DNA from: Bin87 sp965207585
GTDB taxonomy: Bacteria; Chloroflexota; Dehalococcoidia; Lucifugimonadales; UBA3495
Direction: 5' to 3'
Assembly (NCBI GenBank): GCA_965207585.1
Contig: CBDBMT010000003.1
Span: 3,596,001 to 3,660,000 of the forward strand
Length of the DNA stretch: 64,000 nt
Positions 51,078 through 58,188 of this stretch are shown in pieces. Under the pieces are notes generated by a model. The model searched no databases, was not told the origin of the DNA, and saw nothing but the letters and a program-made list of their open reading frames with translations. A program made the translations under genes and the position numbers. Positions within the stretch are counted from its first letter, which is position 1; each line of letters begins with the position of its first letter.

Positions 51078-52322
51078 CTAGTTGCGCGGACACTGCACGT
51101 TGTCTTCCGTGTCGTAGCACCAATGTGGCATAAAGCCGGACAGCACCTGCAACCTCCGCACCTTGCCGTCGTCGGTTCCGACGTACACCACTTCCTGCTC
51201 GGTGGCGCCGCCCAAACCGATGGTCCCGGATTTCACCAGTGGAGCTTTGATCTCGCCGTCGCGGATACTGTAGGAGGCCATTTCCTGGGGCGCTTCCTGG
51301 GCCGACGCCGAGGCGCGGAGCAACACCACTCGACCCTCCCGGGAAGCCACCACGATACCGCGTTCGACCAGCACGGGATCGGCGACGATTGGCGCGCCCA
51401 TATCGTACTTCCAGAGCAACACCCCGTTGTCGTCCACGGCGTAAACGTTGCCGTCCAAGGAGGCGGCGTAAATCCCCCGCCCGGAGGAGACGGGAGTCGC
51501 CCACCACCAGTTTTCCGCTTCCACCTGCCAGCGGGGCTGACCGTCATTGAGCCCCAGGGCATACAACTGGCGATCGAAGGAGCCGACTATCAAAAGGTTC
51601 TTGTGCACCAGGGGAGTGGCCACCACGGCCGCGCCGGTGTCAAAACGCCACACCAGCGCCCCGGTTTCCAGGCTGACGGCGTAGACGCTGCCGTCCTGCG
51701 AACCGAAATAGGCTACCCCATTGCGCAGTACCGGGGTAGACCAAATTTTCCCGTCGGTGCGGAAGGGAGACCAGTGAAGGTTCTCTCCGGTCAATGCGTT
51801 ATACGCGTACAGACCGCCGTCTTCGGATCCAACGGCTATGATCCCGCCAGCCTCATCCAGCCCCGGGCTGCCGACCAGCGGCGGCATGTCCTCGGCCTCG
51901 ATCAGCGGTTGACGCCATGCAACCTGGACCGCGCCGGCGCCGCCGGAACCGTCGAAAGCGTAAAGAAAGCCGTCGATGCCGGACACGTAAACGTAGCGGC
52001 CCACCGCCGGCGAGCCGTAGGCGCCGCCAAATCCCTGTTCGCTGCCCAGCCCGGAGACCCATCGGGTACTCACGCCATCAACCCCGAAATCGTCCAGGGC
52101 GTATACCTGTCCGGTCAACGTGGTGGCGTACACAATCCCGTTGGCCGCAGCGACGGAGCCCCATCCTTTGGTGGAAGCCCCCAAGTCGCGGCCGCATCCG
52201 GTGACCGCAAGGCACAAAAATGCCAGAGCGGCAAAGGCCGGAAGCAGCCTCAGAAATCGAGATTTAGCGGGTAAGGCCCAGGGGATCAGAGGGTTGCGGG
52301 AGGGCAGGAAATCGTGGGTCAT
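51078..52322 (-). CDS. PQQ/BamB-like beta-propeller lipoprotein
   Basis: About 414 residues. Basic N-terminus, hydrophobic signal peptide and lipobox VTGC, so the protein is exported and lipid-anchored. The rest is seven to eight propeller blades with the repeat pattern G-x-VYA...TG...W (for example SVYAVSLETGALVWRFDTG). It lies between yidD and yidC in a cluster otherwise devoted to membrane protein insertion, so a role in envelope assembly similar to BamB is plausible, though unproven. The ATG two codons inside the TTG was chosen. Confidence 0.85.
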   Translation of the reverse strand: MTHDFLPSRNPLIPWALPAKSRFLRLLPAFAALAFLCLAVTGCGRDLGASTKGWGSVAAANGIVYATTLTGQVYALDDFGVDGVSTRWVSGLGSEQGFGGAYGSPAVGRYVYVSGIDGFLYAFDGSGGAGAVQVAWRQPLIEAEDMPPLVGSPGLDEAGGIIAVGSEDGGLYAYNALTGENLHWSPFRTDGKIWSTPVLRNGVAYFGSQDGSVYAVSLETGALVWRFDTGAAVVATPLVHKNLLIVGSFDRQLYALGLNDGQPRWQVEAENWWWATPVSSGRGIYAASLDGNVYAVDDNGVLLWKYDMGAPIVADPVLVERGIVVASREGRVVLLRASASAQEAPQEMASYSIRDGEIKAPLVKSGTIGLGGATEQEVVYVGTDDGKVRRLQVLSGFMPHWCYDTEDNVQCPRN

Positions 52323-52331
52323 TATCAACGG

Positions 52332-52541
52332 TCAAACGACGGGGTCATACCCGTGGCCGCCCACGGGGGTACAGCGTAAAATCCGGCGGACGCCGAGCCA
52401 AGTGCCCCGCACGACGCCGTAACGGACGATTGCGTCCGCAGTGTACTGAGAGCAGCTGGGCTGGTAGCGACAAACCCCGGGCAGGTAGGGAGACAGCGCC
52501 TGTTGGTACAAGCGGATGGCGGCCACAGCGACGAATTTCAT
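52332..52541 (-). CDS. yidD: Membrane protein insertion efficiency factor YidD
   Basis: 69 residues, the usual length. IRLYQQALSPYLPGVCRYQPSCSQYTADAI with its conserved Cys, then GTWLGVRRILRCTPVGGHGYDPV. The ATG overlaps the rnpA stop by four bases. Confidence 0.95.
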   Translation of the reverse strand: MKFVAVAAIRLYQQALSPYLPGVCRYQPSCSQYTADAIVRYGVVRGTWLGVRRILRCTPVGGHGYDPVV

Positions 52542-52915
52542 TTCGCCGTATCCCGCGGATCATGCGTGGTCTCCGAAACGACCGGCGGACTGCTCAGTCT
52601 CGTCCGGCGGATCAGGTTGTGCACAGCCTTTTCCAACTGCTTGAAATCGGCTTTGCCGGCTCCCTTACGAGCAATGAGAACGGTGTCCCAGCCGGGAGCA
52701 GCAGCGGAGTTGCGCACGACCTCGCGTAAACGGCGCTTGACGCGATTTCGGATCACGGCATTGCCAACGCGTTTCCCGGTTACAAAACAGAAACGGCTGC
52801 GATCCAGCCCGTTGGGCAATACGCGCATAACCAACAGGCCGTTGGCAAGGCTCCGCCCGCGGCAGTGAATCTCGGAGATGCGACTGGCGGCGCCGAGCCT
52901 ATGTTGCCGTTGCAT
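52538..52915 (-). CDS. rnpA: Ribonuclease P protein component
   Basis: 125 residues. The central signature FVTGKRVGNAVIRNRVKRRLREVVR, the RNR motif, and DTVLIARKGAGKADFKQLE are typical. The frame is open far upstream; the ATG at MQRQHRLG was chosen because RnpA proteins begin with a comparable short basic head; there is no clear Shine-Dalgarno. It follows rpmH by about 47 bp. Confidence 0.93.
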   Translation of the reverse strand: MQRQHRLGAASRISEIHCRGRSLANGLLVMRVLPNGLDRSRFCFVTGKRVGNAVIRNRVKRRLREVVRNSAAAPGWDTVLIARKGAGKADFKQLEKAVHNLIRRTRLSSPPVVSETTHDPRDTAK

Positions 52916-52962
52916 CGACTGAAGGAAACCGGCGGCGCTCAAGGTGGCCAACGGATGGTTGG

Positions 52963-53100
52963 CTAAACGGAGAGCCGGTGCCGGCCCTTGAAGCGCCGGC
53001 GGCGCAACACGGCGCGGCCGTCGGAAGTGCGTGAACGTGAGCGAAAGCCGTGCACACGAGCGCGGCGTCGCTTTTTGGGTTGGTAAGTTCGTTTCGGCAT
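52963..53100 (-). CDS. rpmH: 50S ribosomal protein L34
   Basis: 45 residues: PKRTYQPKKRRRARVHGFRSR at the start, then DGRAVLRRRRFKGRHRLSV, an unmistakable L34. GGAG lies eight bases before the ATG. It heads the rpmH-rnpA-yidD-yidC-jag cluster, which in most bacteria lies beside dnaA and oriC. Here an insertion sequence begins about 150 bp upstream instead. Confidence 0.97.
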   Translation of the reverse strand: MPKRTYQPKKRRRARVHGFRSRSRTSDGRAVLRRRRFKGRHRLSV

Positions 53101-53123
53101 AGGTAGGTCTCCGACGTCGAATC

Positions 53124-53152
53124 ATGGTACTGCGTAACCCGAAATGCGTCAA
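53124..53152 (-). promoter_or_regulatory. Promoter of the rpmH cluster
   Basis: On the minus strand TTGACG (53147-53152), a 17-bp spacer, and TACCAT (53124-53129). The predicted start is about 17 nt before the rpmH ATG. Confidence 0.6.
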
Positions 53153-53241
53153 GAAAATTACGATGCGAGCGACTTGCAAAACGGTGGGAATGGGAACCGG
53201 CCTGCCAAAACAGCCTTGCCAGCAGGGATGCTTGCGAAAGT

Positions 53242-53251
53242 CGCGCCCATA
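53242..53251. repeat. Left target-site duplication of the ISAs1 element
   Basis: CGCGCCCATA, exactly repeated at 54486-54495 on the other side of the element. Confidence 0.95.
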
Positions 53252-54485
53252 CAGGGCAATCGCGTCTTATCCGAGGAGGACTTTGAGCAGGTAGTCCTCG
53301 TCCCATCCGGCGTTGAGTCGTTTGCCCTGGATGCCTACTTTCAGCGTTCTCTCGTTTTTCAAGAGGTTGTGTCCGATCTGGCGCAGGGTGTTGATGTTCT
53401 GTGGTCCGTGGTCTTTGCGGACTCGGCACTGGTCCTCCCGAAAGGACACGTCCAGGGTCCAGTGCAACGAGTTTTCGATGCTCCAGTGGCCTCTAATGGC
53501 GGCCAGCAGTTGTTCCGCTGACCCGGCCAGACTGCTGATGTAGTAGCGGGGCTGGCTGGCGTCGCCTGCTGCGGTGGTGCGGTGGCCCACCACCCTGACG
53601 GCGGCTTTCAGTTCCGGCCATTGCCCCTGGGGGTCCAGATAGTCCAGGCAGTCCGGCTCGGTGATGACCCAGCATTCCCGCCGTTCCACCCGCCCGTGTC
53701 CCTTGTCCAGGGTTTGAGCGTAGTCATAGGGCACGCCGTCAAAGCCCAATGCCTCGGCCCCTTCGAACAGGTCTTGAATATTCTCGTACAGTTGACCCTG
53801 GTTCTCCTTCACCGCCAGCACATAGTCGGCACCACCATCTGTGATCTGCTGCGCAATCTCTCGCTGGCAGCCCATGGCGTCGATAGTTACGATACAGCCA
53901 TTCAACTCCAGCATCTCCAGCAGTTGAGGAATGGCAGTGATCTCATTGGATTTCTCGTCGGTCTTGACCTGACCCAGGGTCAGGCTTTGCTGGGTGGCCC
54001 AGGCGCTGACCATATGGATGGCCCCCTTCTTCCCAGCACGGTCATAGGACCGTCGGGCCGTCTTGCCGTCGATAGCCACCACCTCGCCAGGCAACAACTC
54101 GGCGATGGCCTGGGTCCATGAGATGAAGCAATCCTGCAACTGCACTGGGTCCAGACGGGCGAAGACATCGCCGAAGGTGTCGTGGGACGGAATGCCGTGG
54201 GGCAGTTCCAGGAAACTCTGAAACCAGGCCAGCTTGCTCCTGCCGAACAGCTCGATATGAACCCAGGAATCAGCCCCACAGATGGTGGCGCAGATGGCGA
54301 TGGCCAGGATGTCCACCAGTTTGTGGTGTCGGGTGCGTTCTACCCGGGGATCGTCCAACTCGGCGAAATGATCGAGAATGGTTGCCTTGGGTGCTTGTGC
54401 CATGCCCTCCTACCTCCACGACCTGCAATGGATCATCGGACATTAGCACATTTCTAAAAATCTCATTAAGACGCGATTGCCCTGC
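53252..54485 (-). mobile_element. Complete ISAs1-family insertion sequence
   Basis: 1234 bp bounded by perfect 18-bp terminal inverted repeats CAGGGCAATCGCGTCTTA (53252-53269 and 54468-54485). Contains one full-length transposase gene. Both ends are flanked by the same 10-bp direct repeat, which shows a clean and fairly recent insertion. Confidence 0.96.
53267..54403 (-). CDS. ISAs1-family DDE transposase
   Basis: 378 residues, apparently intact. The N-terminal DDE_Tnp_1-associated part has HFAELDDPRVERTRHHKLVDILAIAICATICGADSW. The catalytic blocks are VVAIDGKTARRS, CIVTIDAMGCQREIA, and the C-terminal RGHWSIENSLHWTLDVSFREDQ with the Glu. The stop lies just inside the left inverted repeat. 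It is transcribed toward rpmH, i.e. in the same direction as that cluster. Confidence 0.95.
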   Translation of the reverse strand: MAQAPKATILDHFAELDDPRVERTRHHKLVDILAIAICATICGADSWVHIELFGRSKLAWFQSFLELPHGIPSHDTFGDVFARLDPVQLQDCFISWTQAIAELLPGEVVAIDGKTARRSYDRAGKKGAIHMVSAWATQQSLTLGQVKTDEKSNEITAIPQLLEMLELNGCIVTIDAMGCQREIAQQITDGGADYVLAVKENQGQLYENIQDLFEGAEALGFDGVPYDYAQTLDKGHGRVERRECWVITEPDCLDYLDPQGQWPELKAAVRVVGHRTTAAGDASQPRYYISSLAGSAEQLLAAIRGHWSIENSLHWTLDVSFREDQCRVRKDHGPQNINTLRQIGHNLLKNERTLKVGIQGKRLNAGWDEDYLLKVLLG

Positions 54486-54495
54486 GCGCCCATAG
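54486..54495. repeat. Right target-site duplication of the ISAs1 element
   Basis: CGCGCCCATA, identical to 53242-53251. The 10-bp size fits the ISAs1 group, which duplicates 8-10 bp. Confidence 0.95.
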
Positions 54496-54505
54496 GCAGG
54501 GAAGC

Positions 54506-54546
54506 AGCCGCCCCGGTCAGTGTGATAAACTGACCGGGGCGGCTGG
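54506..54546. other. Long perfect hairpin next to the IS
   Basis: 17-bp perfectly paired arms (54506-54522 and 54530-54546) around a 7-nt GTGATAA loop. No T-run follows on either strand, so it is not a textbook terminator. It lies 10 bp outside the right target duplication and is not part of the IS. Part of an ORF-free stretch of about 310 bp that holds three hairpins. Confidence 0.6.
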
Positions 54547-54644
54547 TCATACGGGTGGATTAGCAAGCATTAGCTCAACCGGGTCCACAACGCCACCTCC
54601 TCGGCAACTGCCAAGACTGCCCCTTGCTCGCTGGGAACGAGAAA

Positions 54645-54662
54645 GGGGCGACAAGTCGCCCC
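54645..54662 (+). other. Short hairpin in the ORF-free stretch
   Basis: 7-bp GC arms GGGGCGA / TCGCCCC with a 4-nt loop. The block GCCCCGGTCA at 54658-54667 repeats the sequence found in the long hairpin at 54511-54520. Confidence 0.4.
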
Positions 54663-54681
54663 GGTCATCCTACCACTAACG

Positions 54682-54711
54682 AGGCCCGCCGGACTATCGG
54701 CGGGCCTTTTT
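54682..54711 (+). terminator. Strong rho-independent terminator without an upstream ORF
   Basis: 10-bp GC-rich perfect stem AGGCCCGCCG / CGGCGGGCCT, 6-nt loop, then TTTTT on the plus strand. No plus-strand ORF precedes it between the IS and this point, so it marks the end of an unidentified plus-strand transcript. Confidence 0.8.
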
Positions 54712-54807
54712 ATCGACCTTGCCGGCCCCCTGTTACGAACTCCAGTTCGCATCGTACAATGCGGCCAGAGGGGGTGCTACGATACGGCATCCCTGCGAGG
54801 AGGCTCG

Positions 54808-55071
54808 ATGGTAGTGTCGGAAGCGAAGATCGTATTTGGGTTCAACGACGTGGTACGGGTTAGGTTCCGGTGCCATTATTGCGGCAACGAGATCGTGGTC
54901 CGACTGGATAGCGAGAAGCGGCCCACGATCACCAAGCAATGCCCACTGTGCCATGAGGAATGGTTGTCGCGCCTTGGTGCGGAGCGCATTCAGAAAATCT
55001 TGCAGGGTATCCAGGAGATGGAGGCCCCCAAGGCTGACATCCTGATTGAGATCGACGCGCCGGCGAGGTAG
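54808..55071 (+). CDS. Small zinc-ribbon protein
   Basis: 87 residues. GAGGAGG four bases before the ATG. Two CxxC pairs (RCHYCGNE and QCPLCHEE) separated by about 20 residues should bind one zinc. The rest is helical. It has no clear family name. A second small gene follows after four bases. Confidence 0.75.
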   Translation: MVVSEAKIVFGFNDVVRVRFRCHYCGNEIVVRLDSEKRPTITKQCPLCHEEWLSRLGAERIQKILQGIQEMEAPKADILIEIDAPAR

Positions 55072-55075
55072 TCCC

Positions 55076-55360
55076 ATGGTTTATGCGTTCGATTGGTTCG
55101 TCTATGACCCCGGGACGCGGCTGGTCCACCAGGAAGAGGGTTGCGGGAATAGCTTTCCTCCGGGAGTGCGAGGGTTTCAGCGGGTCGGGAATGCCAGCAT
55201 GGCTACGCTCGATGAGGCAGTGGCAAAGGCACGGGAGTTGTTAGACCGGGAGGCGCAGCCGTGCGGGTTGTGTCGCCCTAAGGTCGAGATTGCCAAGCCT
55301 CGTACTGTCTACGATGATTGGCTGGACAAGCTCGATGATGCCCTTGGCCGTGGCCGGTAA
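55076..55360 (+). CDS. Small Cys-containing hypothetical protein
   Basis: 94 residues. GAGG seven bases before the ATG, four bases after the preceding gene's stop, so co-translated with it. Cys residues occur in EEGCGNSF and in a QPCGLCRP motif; a helical segment with ATLDEAVAKARELLDRE lies between. No family recognised. The pair looks like accessory genes of the island. Confidence 0.65.
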   Translation: MVYAFDWFVYDPGTRLVHQEEGCGNSFPPGVRGFQRVGNASMATLDEAVAKARELLDREAQPCGLCRPKVEIAKPRTVYDDWLDKLDDALGRGR

Positions 55361-55366
55361 ATCCCG

Positions 55367-55396
55367 TTGACAATGATAACGGGTACGCCGTAATAT
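55367..55396 (+). promoter_or_regulatory. Strong sigma70-type promoter ahead of a structured RNA candidate
   Basis: Perfect TTGACA (55367-55372), an 18-bp spacer, and TAATAT (55391-55396). The predicted transcription start is at about 55403, one base before the first paired base of the RNA candidate. Confidence 0.75.
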
Positions 55397-55403
55397 CGGC
55401 ATC

Positions 55404-55523
55404 GCCACAGTCTCAATTGCCTGGCTGACCCTGTTCCAGGGGTCGGCGGCATGAGCATTTTTACGCGGTTGGCACTTTTTGTGCCTCCTTGCGGTGCTCA
55501 TGCCAGTGTGCGGAGACTGTGGC
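55404..55523 (+). ncRNA. Structured small RNA candidate with closing stem (6S-like shape)
   Basis: ORF-free. A perfect 11-bp closing stem joins GCCACAGTCTC (55404-55414) and GAGACTGTGGC (55513-55523). A second perfect 10-bp stem GGCATGAGCA / TGCTCATGCC lies at 55448-55457 and 55495-55504, and its loop holds a small GGCAC-TTTTT-GTGCC hairpin. The 5' side between the stems is an internal loop of about 33 nt with a weak hairpin, the 3' side only about 8 nt. A single long rod with a central bubble recalls 6S RNA, but the sequence is not recognised and it is shorter. Transcription may continue to the hairpin at 55587-55614. Confidence 0.6.
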
Positions 55524-55586
55524 AAGTAGCCAATCCTGTGTAGCCGCAAGGGGGTTCCACCGCAGTCGATAATTGATAAACAAGCG

Positions 55587-55614
55587 CGGCCCGTTAGCGT
55601 CAACTAACGGGCCG
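55587..55614 (+). terminator. Hairpin behind the RNA candidate
   Basis: 11-bp perfect stem CGGCCCGTTAG / CTAACGGGCCG with a 6-nt loop. The following TGTCTGG is only weakly U-rich, so termination may be partial. Confidence 0.5.
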
Positions 55615-55735
55615 TGTCTGGCAAATCCCGTAGGTAGGAACTGCCAGAGGGCCGAAACCCGCCGGGCATCATACCAGCGTTGCCTCTGTGTCGATAGTGC
55701 CTCCCTGCCGGATTGCCGGTTAGGGAGGTTTTGCT

Positions 55736-56239
55736 ATGTCAAGGACGAAGAAATTATGGCTGGTCGCCGGTGGCGTTATCGGGGTGATTGTCCTGATTGG
55801 GATAATCAACGCGATTGGCGGGGGCGGCAGTGCGCCAGTCGAAACAGCGCAGCCGGCGGCGACACGGGTTGCGGCTGCCCGTGCACAAATTGTTGCCCAA
55901 TCGCCGAGGGCAGCCGCCAGCCCTACCGTCAAGGCGGCCTCGGTCTCGTCGGTTCACTACGAGGACCAGCATTTGGTGATTGAGGATGCGCCGACGTTGC
56001 GGACGGGTCAGTATGGGACGAAGTGCATTGCCGGCACTGCTGATGTCAAACGCAGCTTGTCCTACGCCCAAGTGCAATTCCCGTTGTATGATGCCAATGG
56101 CAGCATCGTCGGCCATGCCCTCGACAACATCAATTCGATCAAACTCGGTCAAAGCTGGGCTTTCTGCGCCGCCATCATTGATACCACAGGCACGGCTGCT
56201 AAGTTCGGCAAGGTGCCAGAGGTTACGGCGTTCCGATAA
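55736..56239 (+). CDS. FxLYD-domain membrane-anchored protein
   Basis: 167 residues. TAGGGAGG seven bases before the ATG. A short basic head is followed by one hydrophobic helix (about residues 8-27), then a flexible Ala/Pro-rich linker, then a beta-rich domain with the FPLYDANGSIVG motif of FxLYD proteins and two Cys. Probably exposed outside the cytoplasm. Function unknown. Confidence 0.78.
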   Translation: MSRTKKLWLVAGGVIGVIVLIGIINAIGGGGSAPVETAQPAATRVAAARAQIVAQSPRAAASPTVKAASVSSVHYEDQHLVIEDAPTLRTGQYGTKCIAGTADVKRSLSYAQVQFPLYDANGSIVGHALDNINSIKLGQSWAFCAAIIDTTGTAAKFGKVPEVTAFR

Positions 56240-56251
56240 CCGGCTCTGCGG

Positions 56252-56500
56252 TTAGTCAGCCGTTCGGCGCAGGGCGTCCAGTGCCTCGTGTCCGGCCCAG
56301 GTCAAGCACTGGACAAGCACACCGCCTTGAGATCGAACGGCGGTGAAATAACCGGCTTGCTCGCACAGGTCAGCATGGTACTGGACATCGTTATCCTCGT
56401 AGCCGGGCAAGCTGGGTATGACCGAGAACCGTCCGCCGTACTGTCCGTTGGCTTCTACCCATTTGAGGATTGCCTTGATAAGGGACATATCGCGTTTCAT
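56252..56500 (-). CDS. DUF2513-like protein
   Basis: 82 residues. GGAGG six bases before the ATG. MKRDMSLIKAILKWVE at the start, a VQYHADLCEQAGYF block in the middle and a CLTWAGHEALDALR end match DUF2513, a winged-helix-like family seen mainly in phages and mobile elements. Supports the view that this stretch is a mobile island. Convergent to the FxLYD gene. Confidence 0.75.
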   Translation of the reverse strand: MKRDMSLIKAILKWVEANGQYGGRFSVIPSLPGYEDNDVQYHADLCEQAGYFTAVRSQGGVLVQCLTWAGHEALDALRRTAD

Positions 56501-56533
56501 TACGCACCTCCGTTCGTTTATTTTAGCACCCGG

Positions 56534-57826
56534 CTACGCCGCTCGCGCCGTCCAGTTGGCGACAGGCATCTCTACCTTCATCTCCCGCATACCGGCGTAA
56601 TCGTCCTCCAGCAGACGGCCCAGCATCGTTCCCGTGTAAGTGAGCAGCGACAGCCCGACGTGGAGCCGGACTTTCTTGATGCCCAGGTAGCAGTGCCGGT
56701 CGAGCAGGCGGCTGCGCTTGAGGCTGCCGAACATCCTCTCAACGCTGGTCCGCTTCTTGTACAGCGTGGCCCATCGCTTGCTCGCCCGTGGCAGCCGTCC
56801 CACGCGCCGGAGGAGTTCGCCATCCCAACCCTCATAGTGCTGGCTCTGGCAACGGTCGCCCAGGTACGTCCGCTCGCCTTTGAGTTCGCAGCCTTCGGCA
56901 GGACACCGGAACAGGTGGCCCTTGCCTTTCTTGGTGCCGACGTACTGCATGGGCTGACCGCCGAGACAGCGAGGTTGGCCCTGCGCCGTATACCCGTTCT
57001 GCTTGTCCTTGCCCATCTCGCGTACTTGAATGACGGCGTAGATCCGCCGGTCGTCGAGGTCCTTGAAGTTGCTGAGGGCGTCGTATCCCCGGTCAGCCAT
57101 CATGTACCGGACTGGCAAGTTGGAGTGGTTCCGTTTGAGCTGGTCCACCAGCGGCGGCAGCGTCGGGCTGTCGTTGGCATTGGCGGGCAGCACGGCCCAT
57201 GCCAGCGGTGTACCGTAGTAGGCATCGCATACGGCGTGGAGTTTGTACCCGTAGAACAGTTCTTCGCCGTCAACGGCCAGTTTCGCGGTCCGGTGGCCCC
57301 ATGCAGCCTCTCGGTCGATCCGCTTGTCCGGTTTCACTTTGCCGTTGCCCCACGCCTCAACGTCGCTGCTGTCAATGGCGACCATGCGGCCCGGCGCAGG
57401 GGCTTTCTCCGGTACCACGCCCTCGTGTCGCAGCCGCTCGATCTCTGCGCCGACACGCTCGGCAACGTCCTTGATCGCCGCGTCAACGAGGTTCTTATGA
57501 TCCGCCAGCCTCGCGTAGAAGCGGGAGAAAGTGCCCTCGTGCGGCACGGTATCCCTTAAACCACAAACCCGCCTGAGAAGGCGGGATGCTTTGAGCTGGG
57601 CTATGAGGTCGCGGGTGTACCGCAACCTGAGCAGGTAGCGGACGAGCGTTGCCCGCCACATGACCTCCGGGGCGTAGCCGGGCCGTCCGGTCCAGCGGTA
57701 GTCGTTCAGTTTGGCAATCAGTTCGTCGTGGTGCAGTTCGTCGAGGATCGTCCCAATCAGGCCAAAATCGGGAACGCCTGGATCGCCCCGTTGACGATCC
57801 GCCGGCGGCGGCTTTATATTGAGCAT
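56534..57826 (-). CDS. IS5/IS1182-type transposase
   Basis: 430 residues. The N-terminal DUF772 part has a WTGRPGYAPEVMWRATLVRYLLRLRY stretch. The catalytic Asp is in MVAIDSSDVEAWG, the second in RYMMADRGYDALSNF and the Glu in KKRTSVERMFGSLKR; a small zinc-ribbon insert (CLGGQ...CPAEGCEL) lies before it. The frame looks intact. No terminal inverted repeats or target duplication could be identified. Confidence 0.9.
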   Translation of the reverse strand: MLNIKPPPADRQRGDPGVPDFGLIGTILDELHHDELIAKLNDYRWTGRPGYAPEVMWRATLVRYLLRLRYTRDLIAQLKASRLLRRVCGLRDTVPHEGTFSRFYARLADHKNLVDAAIKDVAERVGAEIERLRHEGVVPEKAPAPGRMVAIDSSDVEAWGNGKVKPDKRIDREAAWGHRTAKLAVDGEELFYGYKLHAVCDAYYGTPLAWAVLPANANDSPTLPPLVDQLKRNHSNLPVRYMMADRGYDALSNFKDLDDRRIYAVIQVREMGKDKQNGYTAQGQPRCLGGQPMQYVGTKKGKGHLFRCPAEGCELKGERTYLGDRCQSQHYEGWDGELLRRVGRLPRASKRWATLYKKRTSVERMFGSLKRSRLLDRHCYLGIKKVRLHVGLSLLTYTGTMLGRLLEDDYAGMREMKVEMPVANWTARAA

Positions 57827-58188
57827 GACCGTGCTTCCTCACAGCGGGGCGGTCTGCCGCTAACGAGGTTAGGCTCTCGTTGGCGGCGTTCTTTATGTTG
57901 GTTTGATTGTAAGACCTCGCTCAAGGGCAGGGCAACGGGCTGCGCGGGAAACGCAGCAAATTGGCCGGTTCCAGGGCGATTTCAGGCCCCAAAACCGGCC
58001 AAACTTCCTACCGGCGATGAGTGTAGGTTGACCCCGGAAACTTGCCTCACCCCTAACTCGTCAAGTGGTTTCGCAAGTCGCTCGATGCTGCACGACGAGG
58101 TTCGATAGCCTGCGGACGGTCATCCAAGCAGTCGAACAGAGGCGTTTATGGTCAGCATCGGCAGGATTCAGGAACACCGCGCGCCAGT
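57827..58188. other. Gene-free stretch upstream of the IS1182-type transposase
   Basis: No credible ORF. Holds a 12-bp stem with one G-U pair (57856-57867 and 57876-57887, arms GCCGCTAACGAG / CTCGTTGGCGGC), and a spaced inverted repeat TTGGCCGGTT / AACCGGCCAA (57961-57970 and 57993-58002). One of these may be related to the transposon end, but no matching partner was found on the other side. Confidence 0.4.

Noticed and set aside
53101..53251. Replication origin between rpmH and the IS
   Set aside because: No DnaA-box cluster or AT-rich unwinding region could be seen; one TTATCC occurrence lies inside the IS repeat and does not match a DnaA box.
54506..54546. tRNA gene or CRISPR repeat
   Set aside because: Single perfect hairpin without cloverleaf features or repeated spacers.
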